Source: Pseudomonas sp. IAC-BECa141 (GTDB lineage: Bacteria > Pseudomonadota > Gammaproteobacteria > Pseudomonadales > Pseudomonadaceae). From it: DNA of 64,000 nucleotides. Below are positions 54,888 to 62,781 of this stretch, in pieces. Made by a program: the position numbers and the translations under genes. The stretch lies in contig NZ_CP065410.1 in NCBI RefSeq assembly GCF_020544405.1, positions 2,604,001 to 2,668,000 on the forward strand, given 5' to 3'. The notes under the pieces are model-generated. The model saw only the letters and a list, made by a program, of their open reading frames with translations. It had not been told where the DNA came from and made no database searches. Positions within the stretch are counted from its first letter, which is position 1. Every line of letters starts with the position of its first letter.

Positions 54888-56798
54888 GTGTTTCCACGTC
54901 TTCTGTGTTCGCTGTCCGTGTTGAGTCTGTCCATTGCCGCCGCCCACGCGGCCACCCTTGATACCCCGCGCCTGCAGGGCATCGACAACTTCCGCGATGT
55001 CGCCGGTATCACCACGGCCTACTCCACGACCCATGACGGCACGATGCGCGCCGGTGTGTTCTACCGCTCCAACGCGCTGACGCCGACGGCCTCGGATCTG
55101 ACAGCCCTCAACGGTCTGGGGATCAAGGCCGTTTATGACCTGCGTACGCCCAGCGAAATCGCCGGTACGCCGGACACCGTGATCAGCGGCGCGACTTACC
55201 AGAACATCGACATCATCGGCGCCACCACCTCGGGCGCGAACATCACCACGGTCTCGTTCAAGAGCGCAGCCGATGCGATAGCGATGATGCAGGAGACCAA
55301 CCGCGCCTTTGTCAGCGACGCCGGCATGCGCGGTCAGTTGGGCGTGCTGTTCAACGAACTGGCCAGCGCCGACGGTGCCGCGCTGTTCCATTGCACCGCC
55401 GGCAAGGACCGCACCGGCTGGACGGCCGCCGTGTTGCAAAGCATCGCCGGAGTGGACAACGCGACGATCATGAGCAACTACCTGGCGACCAACGACTACA
55501 CCGCCGCCCGCGTGGCCAAGACCCTGGCGATGATGCCGCCGAGCATGGCCGCGATCTACGCGCCGCTGCTGGGCGTGGAAGCCAGTTATCTGCAAGCGGG
55601 CCTGGATCAGGTGGCCGCGCAATACGGCAGCATGGACAACTACCTCAAGCAGGGCCTGGGTCTGTCCCAGGAAACCATTTACGTGCTGCGCGGCAAAATG
55701 GTCGAGTACAACAGCCTGCCGGGTCAGGCCGGCCTGATCGGCAACGCCGCTGCCGGCGCGCAACTGTTGCAGGAGTTGCAGAACAGCAAACTGTCGGGCA
55801 CCTACAGCGCCTACAACTACTACCTGCAATCGGCTATCGACGCAGGCACGCTTGGCGGTGTCGAGTCCACGGTCGGCGGTCAGGTACACGCCGATGCGGC
55901 GAGTTACCTGTTGCGTCAGAACGCGATGATCGAGCAGGCCGCCGCGCCATTCGCCAGCGGTACCGACCTCAAGACCGGCCAATACCGTTTGTGGAGCACC
56001 GCGCTCGCCGGTTATCTGGGCACCGACGGCTCGGCCCATGCGCAAAGCAGCAACGAACACAGTCAGGGCCTGATGGTTGGCGTTACTCAGCGCTTCTCCG
56101 AACAGCTCAGCGCGCGCGGCGGGATCGGTTACAGCAAAGGTTCGGTGGGTGGCGCAGGTGGCGAGGCCGATACCGATTTCACTTTCCTCGACATCGGTGC
56201 GCGTTATGGCTTCACCAGCCTTGAACGTGGCCTGTTTGCCGATGCCAACCTCAGCGCCGGTTACATCGATTACGACAGCAAGCGCGACCTCGGCGGCGGT
56301 CTCGGCTCGGCGAAGGGCGACACTCACGGCAACCTCAGCGGCGCCACGCTGGCGCTGGGTTATCGCCTGCCGATGAACGATGTGGTTCTGGAGCCGAGCC
56401 TCGGCGTGCGGGTCAGCCGTCTGGACCTGTCGGGCTTCCGGGAGACGGGCAGCGAACTGGTCCTCGACGTTGACAGTCTCCAGCAAACCCGCCGCAGCGC
56501 AATGGCCAATCTCGACGTCTCGTTCGCCCCGATGCCGATGGGCGCGTGGCAACTGGTGCCGGGCATGCGGGTCGGTTACGAGCATGTGCTGGGCGATCAT
56601 CAGGTCGGCAGCGAAGGCCATTTGTTGGGGCTGGATATCGAACAGCGCGCGGCGTTCGAAAACCGCGATCAGTTCAGCGGCGGCGTCAACCTGATGGCCA
56701 ACCTCGGAGCCCTGAGCCTGGGTGCCGAAATCGGCGCCAGTGGTGGAGGCGACAGCCACGGTTTCAGCGGCGGGCTCAAGGCCAGCTATCAGTTCTGA
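54888..56798 (+). CDS. autotransporter with a tyrosine phosphatase passenger
   Basis: A 636-residue protein with a signal peptide (LLCSLSVLSLSIAAAHA). Residues ~25-280 form a DSP/PTP-like phosphatase of the Y_phosphatase3 type: NFRDVAG near residue 34, VYDLRTPSE, and the P-loop HCTAGKDRTG with Cys169 and Arg175. Residues ~365-636 form an autotransporter beta-barrel ending in YQF. The phosphatase should therefore be shown on the cell surface or released. The physiological substrate is unknown. It stands alone, with 214 bp to the DUF4880 gene. Confidence 0.88.
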   Translation: MFPRLLCSLSVLSLSIAAAHAATLDTPRLQGIDNFRDVAGITTAYSTTHDGTMRAGVFYRSNALTPTASDLTALNGLGIKAVYDLRTPSEIAGTPDTVISGATYQNIDIIGATTSGANITTVSFKSAADAIAMMQETNRAFVSDAGMRGQLGVLFNELASADGAALFHCTAGKDRTGWTAAVLQSIAGVDNATIMSNYLATNDYTAARVAKTLAMMPPSMAAIYAPLLGVEASYLQAGLDQVAAQYGSMDNYLKQGLGLSQETIYVLRGKMVEYNSLPGQAGLIGNAAAGAQLLQELQNSKLSGTYSAYNYYLQSAIDAGTLGGVESTVGGQVHADAASYLLRQNAMIEQAAAPFASGTDLKTGQYRLWSTALAGYLGTDGSAHAQSSNEHSQGLMVGVTQRFSEQLSARGGIGYSKGSVGGAGGEADTDFTFLDIGARYGFTSLERGLFADANLSAGYIDYDSKRDLGGGLGSAKGDTHGNLSGATLALGYRLPMNDVVLEPSLGVRVSRLDLSGFRETGSELVLDVDSLQQTRRSAMANLDVSFAPMPMGAWQLVPGMRVGYEHVLGDHQVGSEGHLLGLDIEQRAAFENRDQFSGGVNLMANLGALSLGAEIGASGGGDSHGFSGGLKASYQF

Positions 56799-56826
56799 TC
56801 AACCACAGGTGAAGAAAAGGACTGCC

Positions 56827-57813
56827 TCAGCGCAGTCCTTTTCGCATTTCTACGGGGCTCACACCGTAGGCATCCTGAAAGTACTGGCAGAACCGGCCGA
56901 CGTTGCTGAATCCGTATTGCAGGGCCACGTCGGTTACGGATGACGATTGGTCTTGCTTCAACATTTCGCAGGCACGCTCCAGCCTGACCTGGCGCTGGTA
57001 AGCGACAATCGAGGTGCCGACAAAACGCCGGAAACCTTCCTGCAACGCCCGCAGGCTGACGTTCACCAGCCCCGCCAGATCCGTCCCGCTGAGCAATTGT
57101 TCGGGATGCGCCTGAATGTACTCGATGGCTTGCTTCACATGCCGTGGCGCAATCGATGCTTCGGGGCGGCGCAAGGCTTCGCTGAAATTGTGCGGCCAGG
57201 CTTCCAGCACGGCGTCCACCAGCATTTCCCGCAGGCGCGACGGCATCAGCGAACCGGCGTTCAACAACAGGTCGAATTCAGTGCCGGTGGCCAGGTCGAT
57301 CAATGCGCGAATGCCCTGAAACGCCGGGCTGTTCAGATCCACCCTCGGCTCGAAATGCAGCTTGTGCACGATCGGCCGTCCTAGCAGCGACGACAGGCGT
57401 CCGGTGAGCGCGGCGCGGCTGATCGACATGCCGTGCTGGGCATGATTGTCGACGAAGCGCATCGAGCGCAGATCCGCCTTGTCGATGGCCAGCCCGATGT
57501 GCGGCAGGCCCAGGGATTCGGCGGAGTCGTTGAAGATGATCCGGCCGGCGGTGGGAATCACGAAGGTGATTTCGTCGTAGGGCTCGGGGAACGCCACCGT
57601 GAAATCGCCCCGGTAATGCATGCGCCGGAAACTGACCCCGTCGTGCCGCCCGTACACGCCACCGATGATGATGTCCTTGGGCGGTGGCGGTGTGTCGCCG
57701 TAACGATTGCCGAACATACGGGAGAACAACGTGCCGAAGTCGTCGCAGGACATATCGGCGGATCTGAGGATGATGGTCTGGCGCGTCGGGCTTGAGGACA
57801 CCGGGAAGGTCAC
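56827..57813 (-). CDS. AraC-family transcriptional regulator
   Basis: A 328-residue AraC protein with an AraC_binding_2-like N-terminal domain (DFTVAFPEPYDEITFVIPTAGRIIFNDSAESL) and a C-terminal HTH pair (LAGLVNVSLRALQEGFRRFVGTSIVAYQRQVRLERACEML, VTDVALQYGFSNVGRFCQYFQDAYGVSPVEMR). I use the GTG at 57813. An ATG at 57753 is the safer but shorter choice, and a TTG at 57876 is unlikely. It lies upstream of an MHS transporter on the other side of a hairpin and may regulate a catabolic set elsewhere. Confidence 0.84.
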   Translation of the reverse strand: MTFPVSSSPTRQTIILRSADMSCDDFGTLFSRMFGNRYGDTPPPPKDIIIGGVYGRHDGVSFRRMHYRGDFTVAFPEPYDEITFVIPTAGRIIFNDSAESLGLPHIGLAIDKADLRSMRFVDNHAQHGMSISRAALTGRLSSLLGRPIVHKLHFEPRVDLNSPAFQGIRALIDLATGTEFDLLLNAGSLMPSRLREMLVDAVLEAWPHNFSEALRRPEASIAPRHVKQAIEYIQAHPEQLLSGTDLAGLVNVSLRALQEGFRRFVGTSIVAYQRQVRLERACEMLKQDQSSSVTDVALQYGFSNVGRFCQYFQDAYGVSPVEMRKGLR

Positions 57814-57877
57814 CTTGGCAGTCGGAGCAAAGAGGCGCGAGGACGTTAGCAACCAACAATGACGCCGATGTGACAAC

Positions 57878-57915
57878 GCTCGATGCTGTGCGTGGCGCTA
57901 TGCACAGCATCGAGC
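57878..57915 (-). terminator. 14-bp inverted repeat between the MHS transporter and AraC genes
   Basis: GCTCGATGCTGTGC (57878-57891) pairs perfectly with 57902-57915 around a 10-nt loop. It lies ten bases past the MHS transporter stop and is probably its terminator, though no T-tract follows. Confidence 0.6.
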
Positions 57916-57924
57916 GGAGTCGGG

Positions 57925-59601
57925 TCAGGTGTGATGAATCTCCCGATCCTTGGTCTCCGGCAAGAAGAAGATGCCGAGAATCGCCGTCATCACCGCGATG
58001 ACAATCGGGTACCACAAGCCGTAGTAGATATCCCCGGTGGCCGCGACCATCGCGAACGCCACGGTCGGCAGGAACCCGCCAAACCAGCCGTTGCCGATGT
58101 GGTAGGGCAGCGACATCGAGGTGTAGCGGATGCGCGCCGGGAACAGCTCGACCAGCCAGGCCGCAATCGGGCCGTAGACCATGGTCACGTAGATCACGAG
58201 GATGGTCAGCAGGAGCAAGACCATCGGGTAATTGGTCTTGGCCGGATCAGCCTTTTCCGGATACCCGGCTTCTTTCAGCGCGGTGCCGAGGCTGGCGGTG
58301 AAGGCATCGTTGCGGGTCTTGAAGTCGGCGGCCGGCAGGGCCGTGCCTTCGAAACTTTCGATGACTTTATCGCCGATGCGCACCTGAGCCACGGTACCCG
58401 GTTCCGCCACTACGTTTTCGTAAGGGATCGCCCGTTTGGCCAGGATGGTCTTGGCCAGATCGCAGGAACTGGTGAATTTGGCCTTGCCCACCGGATCGAA
58501 CTGGAACGAGCACTGGTCAGGGTTGGCGATCACTTTGACCGGGTTCTTCTCCTGGGCGACGAACACGTCGGGGTTACCGTACTGGGTCAGCGCGTGGAAG
58601 ATCGGGAAGTAGGTCACCGCCGCCAGAATGCACCCGGCCATGATGATGCCCTTGCGCCCGATGCGGTCGGACAGGCTGCCGAAAATCACGAAGAACGGCG
58701 TGCCGATTAACAGCGAGCCGGCAATCAGCAGGTTGGCGGTCTGCGGGTCGATCTTCAGGGTTTGCAGCAGGAAAAACAGCGCGTAGAACTGCCCGGTGTA
58801 CCAGACGACCGCTTGGCCGGCGGTACCGCCGAGCAGGGCCATGATCACGATTTTCAGGTTGTCCCAACGGGCGAAAGATTCGGTCAGCGGCGCCTTGGAG
58901 TGTTTACCTTCTTCCTTCATTTTCTTGAACACCGGTGATTCGTTCAGCTGCAAACGGATGTACACCGACACTGCCAGCAGCAGGATCGACAGCAGGAACG
59001 GAATCCGCCAGCCCCAAGCCTCGAATGCCTCGGTGCCCAGCGCAGTGCGGCAGGCCAGAATCACCAGCAGCGAGAGAAACAGCCCCAGCGTCGCGGTGGT
59101 CTGAATCCACGACGTGAAATACCCGCGTTTGCCCTTCGGTGCATGCTCGGCCACATAAGTCGCCGCACCGCCGTATTCACCGCCCAGCGCCAGACCTTGC
59201 AGCAGCCGCAGGGTAATCAGAATGATCGGCGCCGCGACCCCGATGGTCGCGTAACCCGGCAGGAAACCCACAATCGCCGTCGACACGCCCATGATCACAA
59301 TCGTGATCAGAAACGTGTGCTTGCGCCCGATCATGTCCCCCAATCGCCCGAACACCACCGCACCAAACGGCCGCACTGCAAAACCGGCGGCGAAGGCGAG
59401 CAGGGCGAAGATGAACGCCGTGGTCTCGTTGACCCCGGCGAAGAAGTGCTTGGCGATGATCGCGGCGAGCGAGCCGTAGAGATAGAAGTCGTACCACTCG
59501 AATACGGTGCCTAAGGATGAAGCGAAGATGACCTTGCGTTCCTCTCGGCTGACGCTGTGGTGCGGGGCACTGCCGGTGGACATGCTGTCGAGTACGGCCA
59601 T
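57925..59601 (-). CDS. MHS-family MFS transporter
   Basis: A 558-residue major facilitator of the metabolite:H+ symporter group. It has the family signature blocks GTVFEWYDFYLYGSLA, FGRLGDMIGRKHTFL, LRLLQGLALGGEYGGAATYVAEHAP and GSLSDRIGRKGII. About 115 hydrophilic residues are inserted between late membrane segments (~355-470), with two cysteines. The normal MHS length is about 430. The substrate is probably an organic acid but cannot be told. The start at 59601 begins the family N-terminus; the ORF extends 49 further codons upstream without a ribosome site. Confidence 0.88.
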   Translation of the reverse strand: MAVLDSMSTGSAPHHSVSREERKVIFASSLGTVFEWYDFYLYGSLAAIIAKHFFAGVNETTAFIFALLAFAAGFAVRPFGAVVFGRLGDMIGRKHTFLITIVIMGVSTAIVGFLPGYATIGVAAPIILITLRLLQGLALGGEYGGAATYVAEHAPKGKRGYFTSWIQTTATLGLFLSLLVILACRTALGTEAFEAWGWRIPFLLSILLLAVSVYIRLQLNESPVFKKMKEEGKHSKAPLTESFARWDNLKIVIMALLGGTAGQAVVWYTGQFYALFFLLQTLKIDPQTANLLIAGSLLIGTPFFVIFGSLSDRIGRKGIIMAGCILAAVTYFPIFHALTQYGNPDVFVAQEKNPVKVIANPDQCSFQFDPVGKAKFTSSCDLAKTILAKRAIPYENVVAEPGTVAQVRIGDKVIESFEGTALPAADFKTRNDAFTASLGTALKEAGYPEKADPAKTNYPMVLLLLTILVIYVTMVYGPIAAWLVELFPARIRYTSMSLPYHIGNGWFGGFLPTVAFAMVAATGDIYYGLWYPIVIAVMTAILGIFFLPETKDREIHHT

Positions 59602-59996
59602 GGGGGTTCTCCGTCGTGCTTGTTTTTGTAGGCCGGAGCACTTCATCAACGTCGCGTACCCGAGGCCTGTGGCGGATGCCGGATCAGGTGTTTCGTGGAG
59701 CGTGCACAGAATCACCACCCCGCGGGAGGGCGGGGTTTCTTTGAGCATAATTGGGATTGTGGGGATATCCAGTGGGGGCGGTGGATGGAGAGGGGGGACG
59801 GTTTAGTGGCGGAATGAGCTTGATGAATTTGCATTCTTGTTTTCTTATGTTTTTTCATGACTTCGATTGTTCCGAATTGGTATTAAAAACTGTTATTTCT
59901 GTCAGGTGTTGTGGCGGCTATTGTTGGAGATACTTTGTTTGCCGGGGGGCAGAAAATTGTCCCTTTTGTTTCTGTTAAAAATGGAGGTGCAAAATT
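59602..59996. other. AT-rich intergenic region with the first repeat copy
   Basis: About 395 bp. The left part is the upstream region of the MHS transporter. From about 59868 to 59967 lies the first copy of a ~95-bp repeat that recurs twice further on. GC content falls sharply from about 59815. Confidence 0.6.
59868..59967. repeat. ~95-bp repeat, copy 1
   Basis: It contains TATTAAAAACTGTTATTTCT, then GTCAGGTG, GATACTTTG, GGGGGCAGAAAA and TTGTCCCTTTT. Copies 2 and 3 lie at 60335-60415 and 60765-60864. Its right edge is a degenerate form of the TCTGTCCCCTTT end motif. Confidence 0.8.
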
Positions 59997-60242
59997 TTGC
60001 AAAAAACTAATATAGATTCGTCTCCCGATATACCGGGAAAATTGCAGGATTTAGGAGGTAAAAAATATCTAACTGTATATGGTGTGGATGGACAGGTTTA
60101 TGAAGGTAATAGTCCATCACTGGATTGGCGGTCTAATCACATGACAGGGAGTTTCGTTCTTACAATTAACCTGTTGTCTGGAGGTGTTAAGGTTTTTAAT
60201 GATGCAGTAGCTGAGGTTCAAGCTATTACCAGGCATACTTGA
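59997..60242 (+). CDS. small AT-rich hypothetical protein
   Basis: An 81-residue protein from a TTG start with GGAGG nine bases upstream. The sequence (KLQDLGGKKYLTVYGVDGQVYEGNSPSLDWRSNHMTGSFVLTINLLSGGVKVFNDAVAEVQAI) suggests a small beta-rich fold. GC content is far below that of the core genes, so transfer is likely. It lies between repeat copy 1 and the ATCAAAGGGGAC repeats. I do not recognise a family. Confidence 0.55.
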   Translation: MQKTNIDSSPDIPGKLQDLGGKKYLTVYGVDGQVYEGNSPSLDWRSNHMTGSFVLTINLLSGGVKVFNDAVAEVQAITRHT

Positions 60243-60252
60243 TTCAATTTTA

Positions 60253-60322
60253 ATCAAAGGGGACAAATCAAAGGGGACAGATTTATTTTAGGTCAAATCA
60301 AAGGGGACCAATCAAAGGGGAC
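60253..60322. repeat. four direct ATCAAAGGGGAC repeats
   Basis: Copies at 60253, 60267, 60297 and 60311; the second and fourth continue as AGATTTATTTTAGGT. Inverse copies (GTCCCCTTTGAT) lie at 60407 and 60423. The block separates the small AT-rich gene from the transposase remnant. Confidence 0.9.
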
Positions 60323-60334
60323 AGATTTATTTTA

Positions 60335-60415
60335 GGTTATTTCTATCAGGTGAGATTGCGGCTATTTGTGTTGATGCTTTGCTTGTGGGGGCGCAGAAAT
60401 AAATCTGTCCCCTTT
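60335..60415. repeat. ~95-bp repeat, copy 2 (shortened)
   Basis: GTTATTTCTATCAGGTGAG, GGCTATTTGTGTTGATGCTTTG, GCGCAGAAATAAATCTGTCCCC. It lacks the TATTAAAAAC left part of copies 1 and 3, as if cut off by the repeat block to its left. Confidence 0.75.
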
Positions 60416-60437
60416 GATTTTCGTCCCCTTTGATTTT

Positions 60438-60605
60438 CAGGCAGTAGGCATAAACTTTTATACCCAAGGCTTCCTTGAGCTCACGCAGGTCAGAAAGATA
60501 GCGTTCGTAATCGGCCGGTTCGGCGAACACAACCTGCCTGTTGTGGCCGCGCTGCACGATGTGGTGTGGGTAGTGGGGTAGCACGATGCGTCCCGTTCTG
60601 GGCAT
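60438..60605 (-). pseudogene. REP-associated tyrosine transposase (RAYT) remnant
   Basis: About 56 codons from an ATG at 60605 read MPRTGRIVLPHYPHHIVQRG, then HNRQVVFAEPADYERYLSDLRE and KVYAYCL, the N-terminus of the TnpA-REP/IS200-like family with its HIVQRG block. Homology stops before the HuH motif and runs into the GTCCCCTTTGAT repeats. The catalytic HuH and tyrosine are gone, so it cannot transpose. The frame itself stays open to 60327. Confidence 0.85.
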
Positions 60606-60764
60606 GAGTCTTCCTACGTCCTTGTTTTGACGGATGAAGTTTAGAAGGTGGCGAGGCTGAGGCAGGTTGGATGTGTCAGAGAATGTATCTGCCGAAGCTA
60701 AGCGAATGAATTAAATAAGCCAGAATTCGCGGCCTCTTATAATCGCTCAGGGTTTTGGTTGTTC

Positions 60765-60864
60765 TGAATCAGTATTAAAAACTGTTATTTCTATCAGGTG
60801 TGTTTGTGGGTTTTCGTGTTGATACTTTGATTGTGGGTGCGCAGAAAATAAATCTGTCCCCTTT
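60765..60864. repeat. ~95-bp repeat, copy 3
   Basis: GTATTAAAAACTGTTATTTC, TATCAGGTGTG, GTGTTGATACTTTGATTGTG, GCGCAGAAAATAAATCTGTC, CCCTTT. It ends 34 bp before the delta-60 gene start and is the best match to copy 1. Confidence 0.8.
60846..60864. repeat. left 19-bp inverted repeat of the delta-60 cassette
   Basis: AAATAAATCTGTCCCCTTT, an exact reverse complement of 62310-62328 on the far side of the gene. Confidence 0.9.
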
Positions 60865-60898
60865 AATGCATTAATGGATGACTTGATGGAGCAAGATA

Positions 60899-62257
60899 AT
60901 GGGACAACAACAAGGAATCACCAGTCCAGGCACTCTGGATCCAGCTTTCAATAAAACCGGCATTCTTGAATTTCCTATTCCTGAAATTTCTGGTATCGAA
61001 CCGAGCGCTGTATTGGCTCTGCCTCAAGGGAAACTGCTCACTGTCATCCCGTTGAGTGGAATCAATGCTGGCTACGCGGTGGCGCGTCTGAACGCGGACG
61101 GATCGCTGGATAAGGAGTTTGGTGCAAATAAACACGGTTTTGTGCTTGTGCCGCTCGATACCGTTCAGGATCTGAGCGTTTTCGGTATCAGCCCGGCGGT
61201 CAATGGCGGATGCCTGATTGTTGGTCAAGCTATCACAGACACCTCAGGCGGCCTGTTGATCATGCGCCATCTCCCGGATGGTCGATTGGACACGTCCTTG
61301 AATGAAACCGGCATTCTCTACATTCCCTACGAGGATTTCGGCAGCTCCGGGTACAAAGGAGTAATGGCGAAGGGGACTCCTCGCGATAATAAAGAGGCAG
61401 ATGATGCCGAGCAGTCTTCTTTTGCCAGTTCAACTTCAGCGAGCGTACAGGCTGATGGCAAGATCCTGCTGCTCGGCAATGCCATAGATGAATTCGGAAT
61501 ACCGAAAGGCATCGTTCTGCGGCGTCACCCGGACGGCTCTCCCGATGAGACGTTCAACGGCACAGGCGCTGCGCTCATTGAACTTGAAGGCTTTGCATTC
61601 GAGTATAGTTCTAGCGATGGCATCGAATTACAGGCGGACGGGCGGATACTGGTTTGTGGGAGTTTCTATTCCAATGACGGTCAAACTGCCTATGTGACCC
61701 GTCTCACTGCCACTGGCAGGGTCGATCCCGACTTTAATGGGGGGCTTGCTGTCACCGTTTTCAGTCCGTCTTTGATTAGGTTGAGGGCTATGACGGTCCG
61801 GGAAAGTGATGGCAGAGTTATTGCGGTAGGCTCAGCAAAAATGGCGAGAGGTGAGCCTTGGAAAGGCCTGATAGTCGCTCTGAACTCTACGGGGTCCTAC
61901 AACCTCCCATTTAATAACGGAAAGCCGCTATTTGCCGATTTTGTATCGGCGGGGCTCAGTTGGGAGCATTGCGTGACACAGGCCAATGGATCAATCGTCG
62001 TCTCCGGCTTTACCGGCAACGGTTTTGTCACAAAAGAGTTAAGTATCCTAACCGCGCGTTATCTTTCTGACGGTTCTCCGGATACTACGTTCAACGGTAC
62101 AGGTTTTGCCGTGTTTGATGACGATTTGTTCATAGAATCTATCAGCGGCATGTCGATGAAAGGAACAGATCGTATTTTTGTGTGCGGTGCATTGTGGACG
62201 GACGCCGAATCTTGGCCATACATCAGTGGTGGTGTGCTGTTGTGTTACCGCGCCTGA
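60899..62257 (+). CDS. delta-60 repeat beta-propeller-like protein
   Basis: A 452-residue protein built from delta-60 repeats of about 50-60 residues. Each contains a phrase such as PDETFNGTG, PDTTFNGTGFAVF, VDPDFNGGLAV, LDPAFNKTGILEF or LDTSLNETGIL, with a preceding LQADGRILVCG-type strand. No signal peptide, membrane segment or enzyme motif is visible. GC content is lower than that of the core genes. It is flanked by exact 19-bp inverted repeats, so it may have arrived as a cassette. Function unknown. Confidence 0.82.
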   Translation: MGQQQGITSPGTLDPAFNKTGILEFPIPEISGIEPSAVLALPQGKLLTVIPLSGINAGYAVARLNADGSLDKEFGANKHGFVLVPLDTVQDLSVFGISPAVNGGCLIVGQAITDTSGGLLIMRHLPDGRLDTSLNETGILYIPYEDFGSSGYKGVMAKGTPRDNKEADDAEQSSFASSTSASVQADGKILLLGNAIDEFGIPKGIVLRRHPDGSPDETFNGTGAALIELEGFAFEYSSSDGIELQADGRILVCGSFYSNDGQTAYVTRLTATGRVDPDFNGGLAVTVFSPSLIRLRAMTVRESDGRVIAVGSAKMARGEPWKGLIVALNSTGSYNLPFNNGKPLFADFVSAGLSWEHCVTQANGSIVVSGFTGNGFVTKELSILTARYLSDGSPDTTFNGTGFAVFDDDLFIESISGMSMKGTDRIFVCGALWTDAESWPYISGGVLLCYRA

Positions 62258-62305
62258 CGCCTTGAAGTGAATCCCGCCGTCGTTTTGCCTGAAGGCTGAA
62301 GTTGA

Positions 62306-62345
62306 ATCAAAAGGGGACAGATTTATTTAATCGTCCCCTTTTGAT
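62306..62345. repeat. right inverted repeat and palindrome of the delta-60 cassette
   Basis: The exact 19-bp copy AAAGGGGACAGATTTATTT lies at 62310-62328. The wider region is a palindrome (62306-62318 with 62333-62345) and could also act as a terminator for the gene before it. Confidence 0.85.
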
Positions 62346-62382
62346 GTTGTGTGATAGCAAAGAGCATCTTCGCCGCTGCGAC

Positions 62383-62766
62383 TTACTCCGTTGGCACAAC
62401 GTTATCCAACACCTGATTCACCGCCAGTTCCGCAAGCATCACGATCTGCGCGATGCCCTGTGCGGTCTTGCGGTGGGGGCCTTCGAGGAGGTCGACGAAG
62501 TTGTTGAGCATGACGTTGGCCGAACCCAGCGTTTCGACGGCGTCGGCGAGCAGGGATTCGTTGTTGCTGGCCGGGTTGGCCTGGTAGAGGCGGTTGGGGT
62601 AGTAGGGCGCGGCCATCATTTGGGCTGATATCGGGCCTAGGTGATAGTCGAGGGCGCGGTTGGCGGCTTCGTTGAATTTCTTGGAGTCAGGGCATTCGTA
62701 GGGGGAAGTCGGGTCGGTGATGCTGGCCGGTTCGGTGACCGGAGGATTTGGCGTTACTTTAAACAT
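62383..62766 (-). CDS. DUF6124-family protein
   Basis: A 127-residue protein (MFKVTPNPP at the start; later CPDSKKFNEAANRALDYHLGP, ESLLADAVETLGSANVMLNNFVDLLEG, RKTAQGIAQIVMLAELAVNQVLD). The pattern is that of the DUF6124 proteins often found in several copies in Pseudomonas. It is helical and without a signal peptide. The start at 62766 follows GAGG. A long structured leader precedes it. Function unknown. Confidence 0.8.
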   Translation of the reverse strand: MFKVTPNPPVTEPASITDPTSPYECPDSKKFNEAANRALDYHLGPISAQMMAAPYYPNRLYQANPASNNESLLADAVETLGSANVMLNNFVDLLEGPHRKTAQGIAQIVMLAELAVNQVLDNVVPTE

Positions 62767-62781
62767 GGTGATGTGCCTCAT

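Noticed and set aside
54840..56759. 639-codon minus-strand frame opposite the phosphatase autotransporter
   Set aside because: Antisense shadow of a Gly/Ala-rich gene; no start signal or domain.
60253..60434. Repeats as a CRISPR array
   Set aside because: The units are 12 bp with irregular 2-18 bp gaps, occur in both orientations and have no spacers or cas genes.
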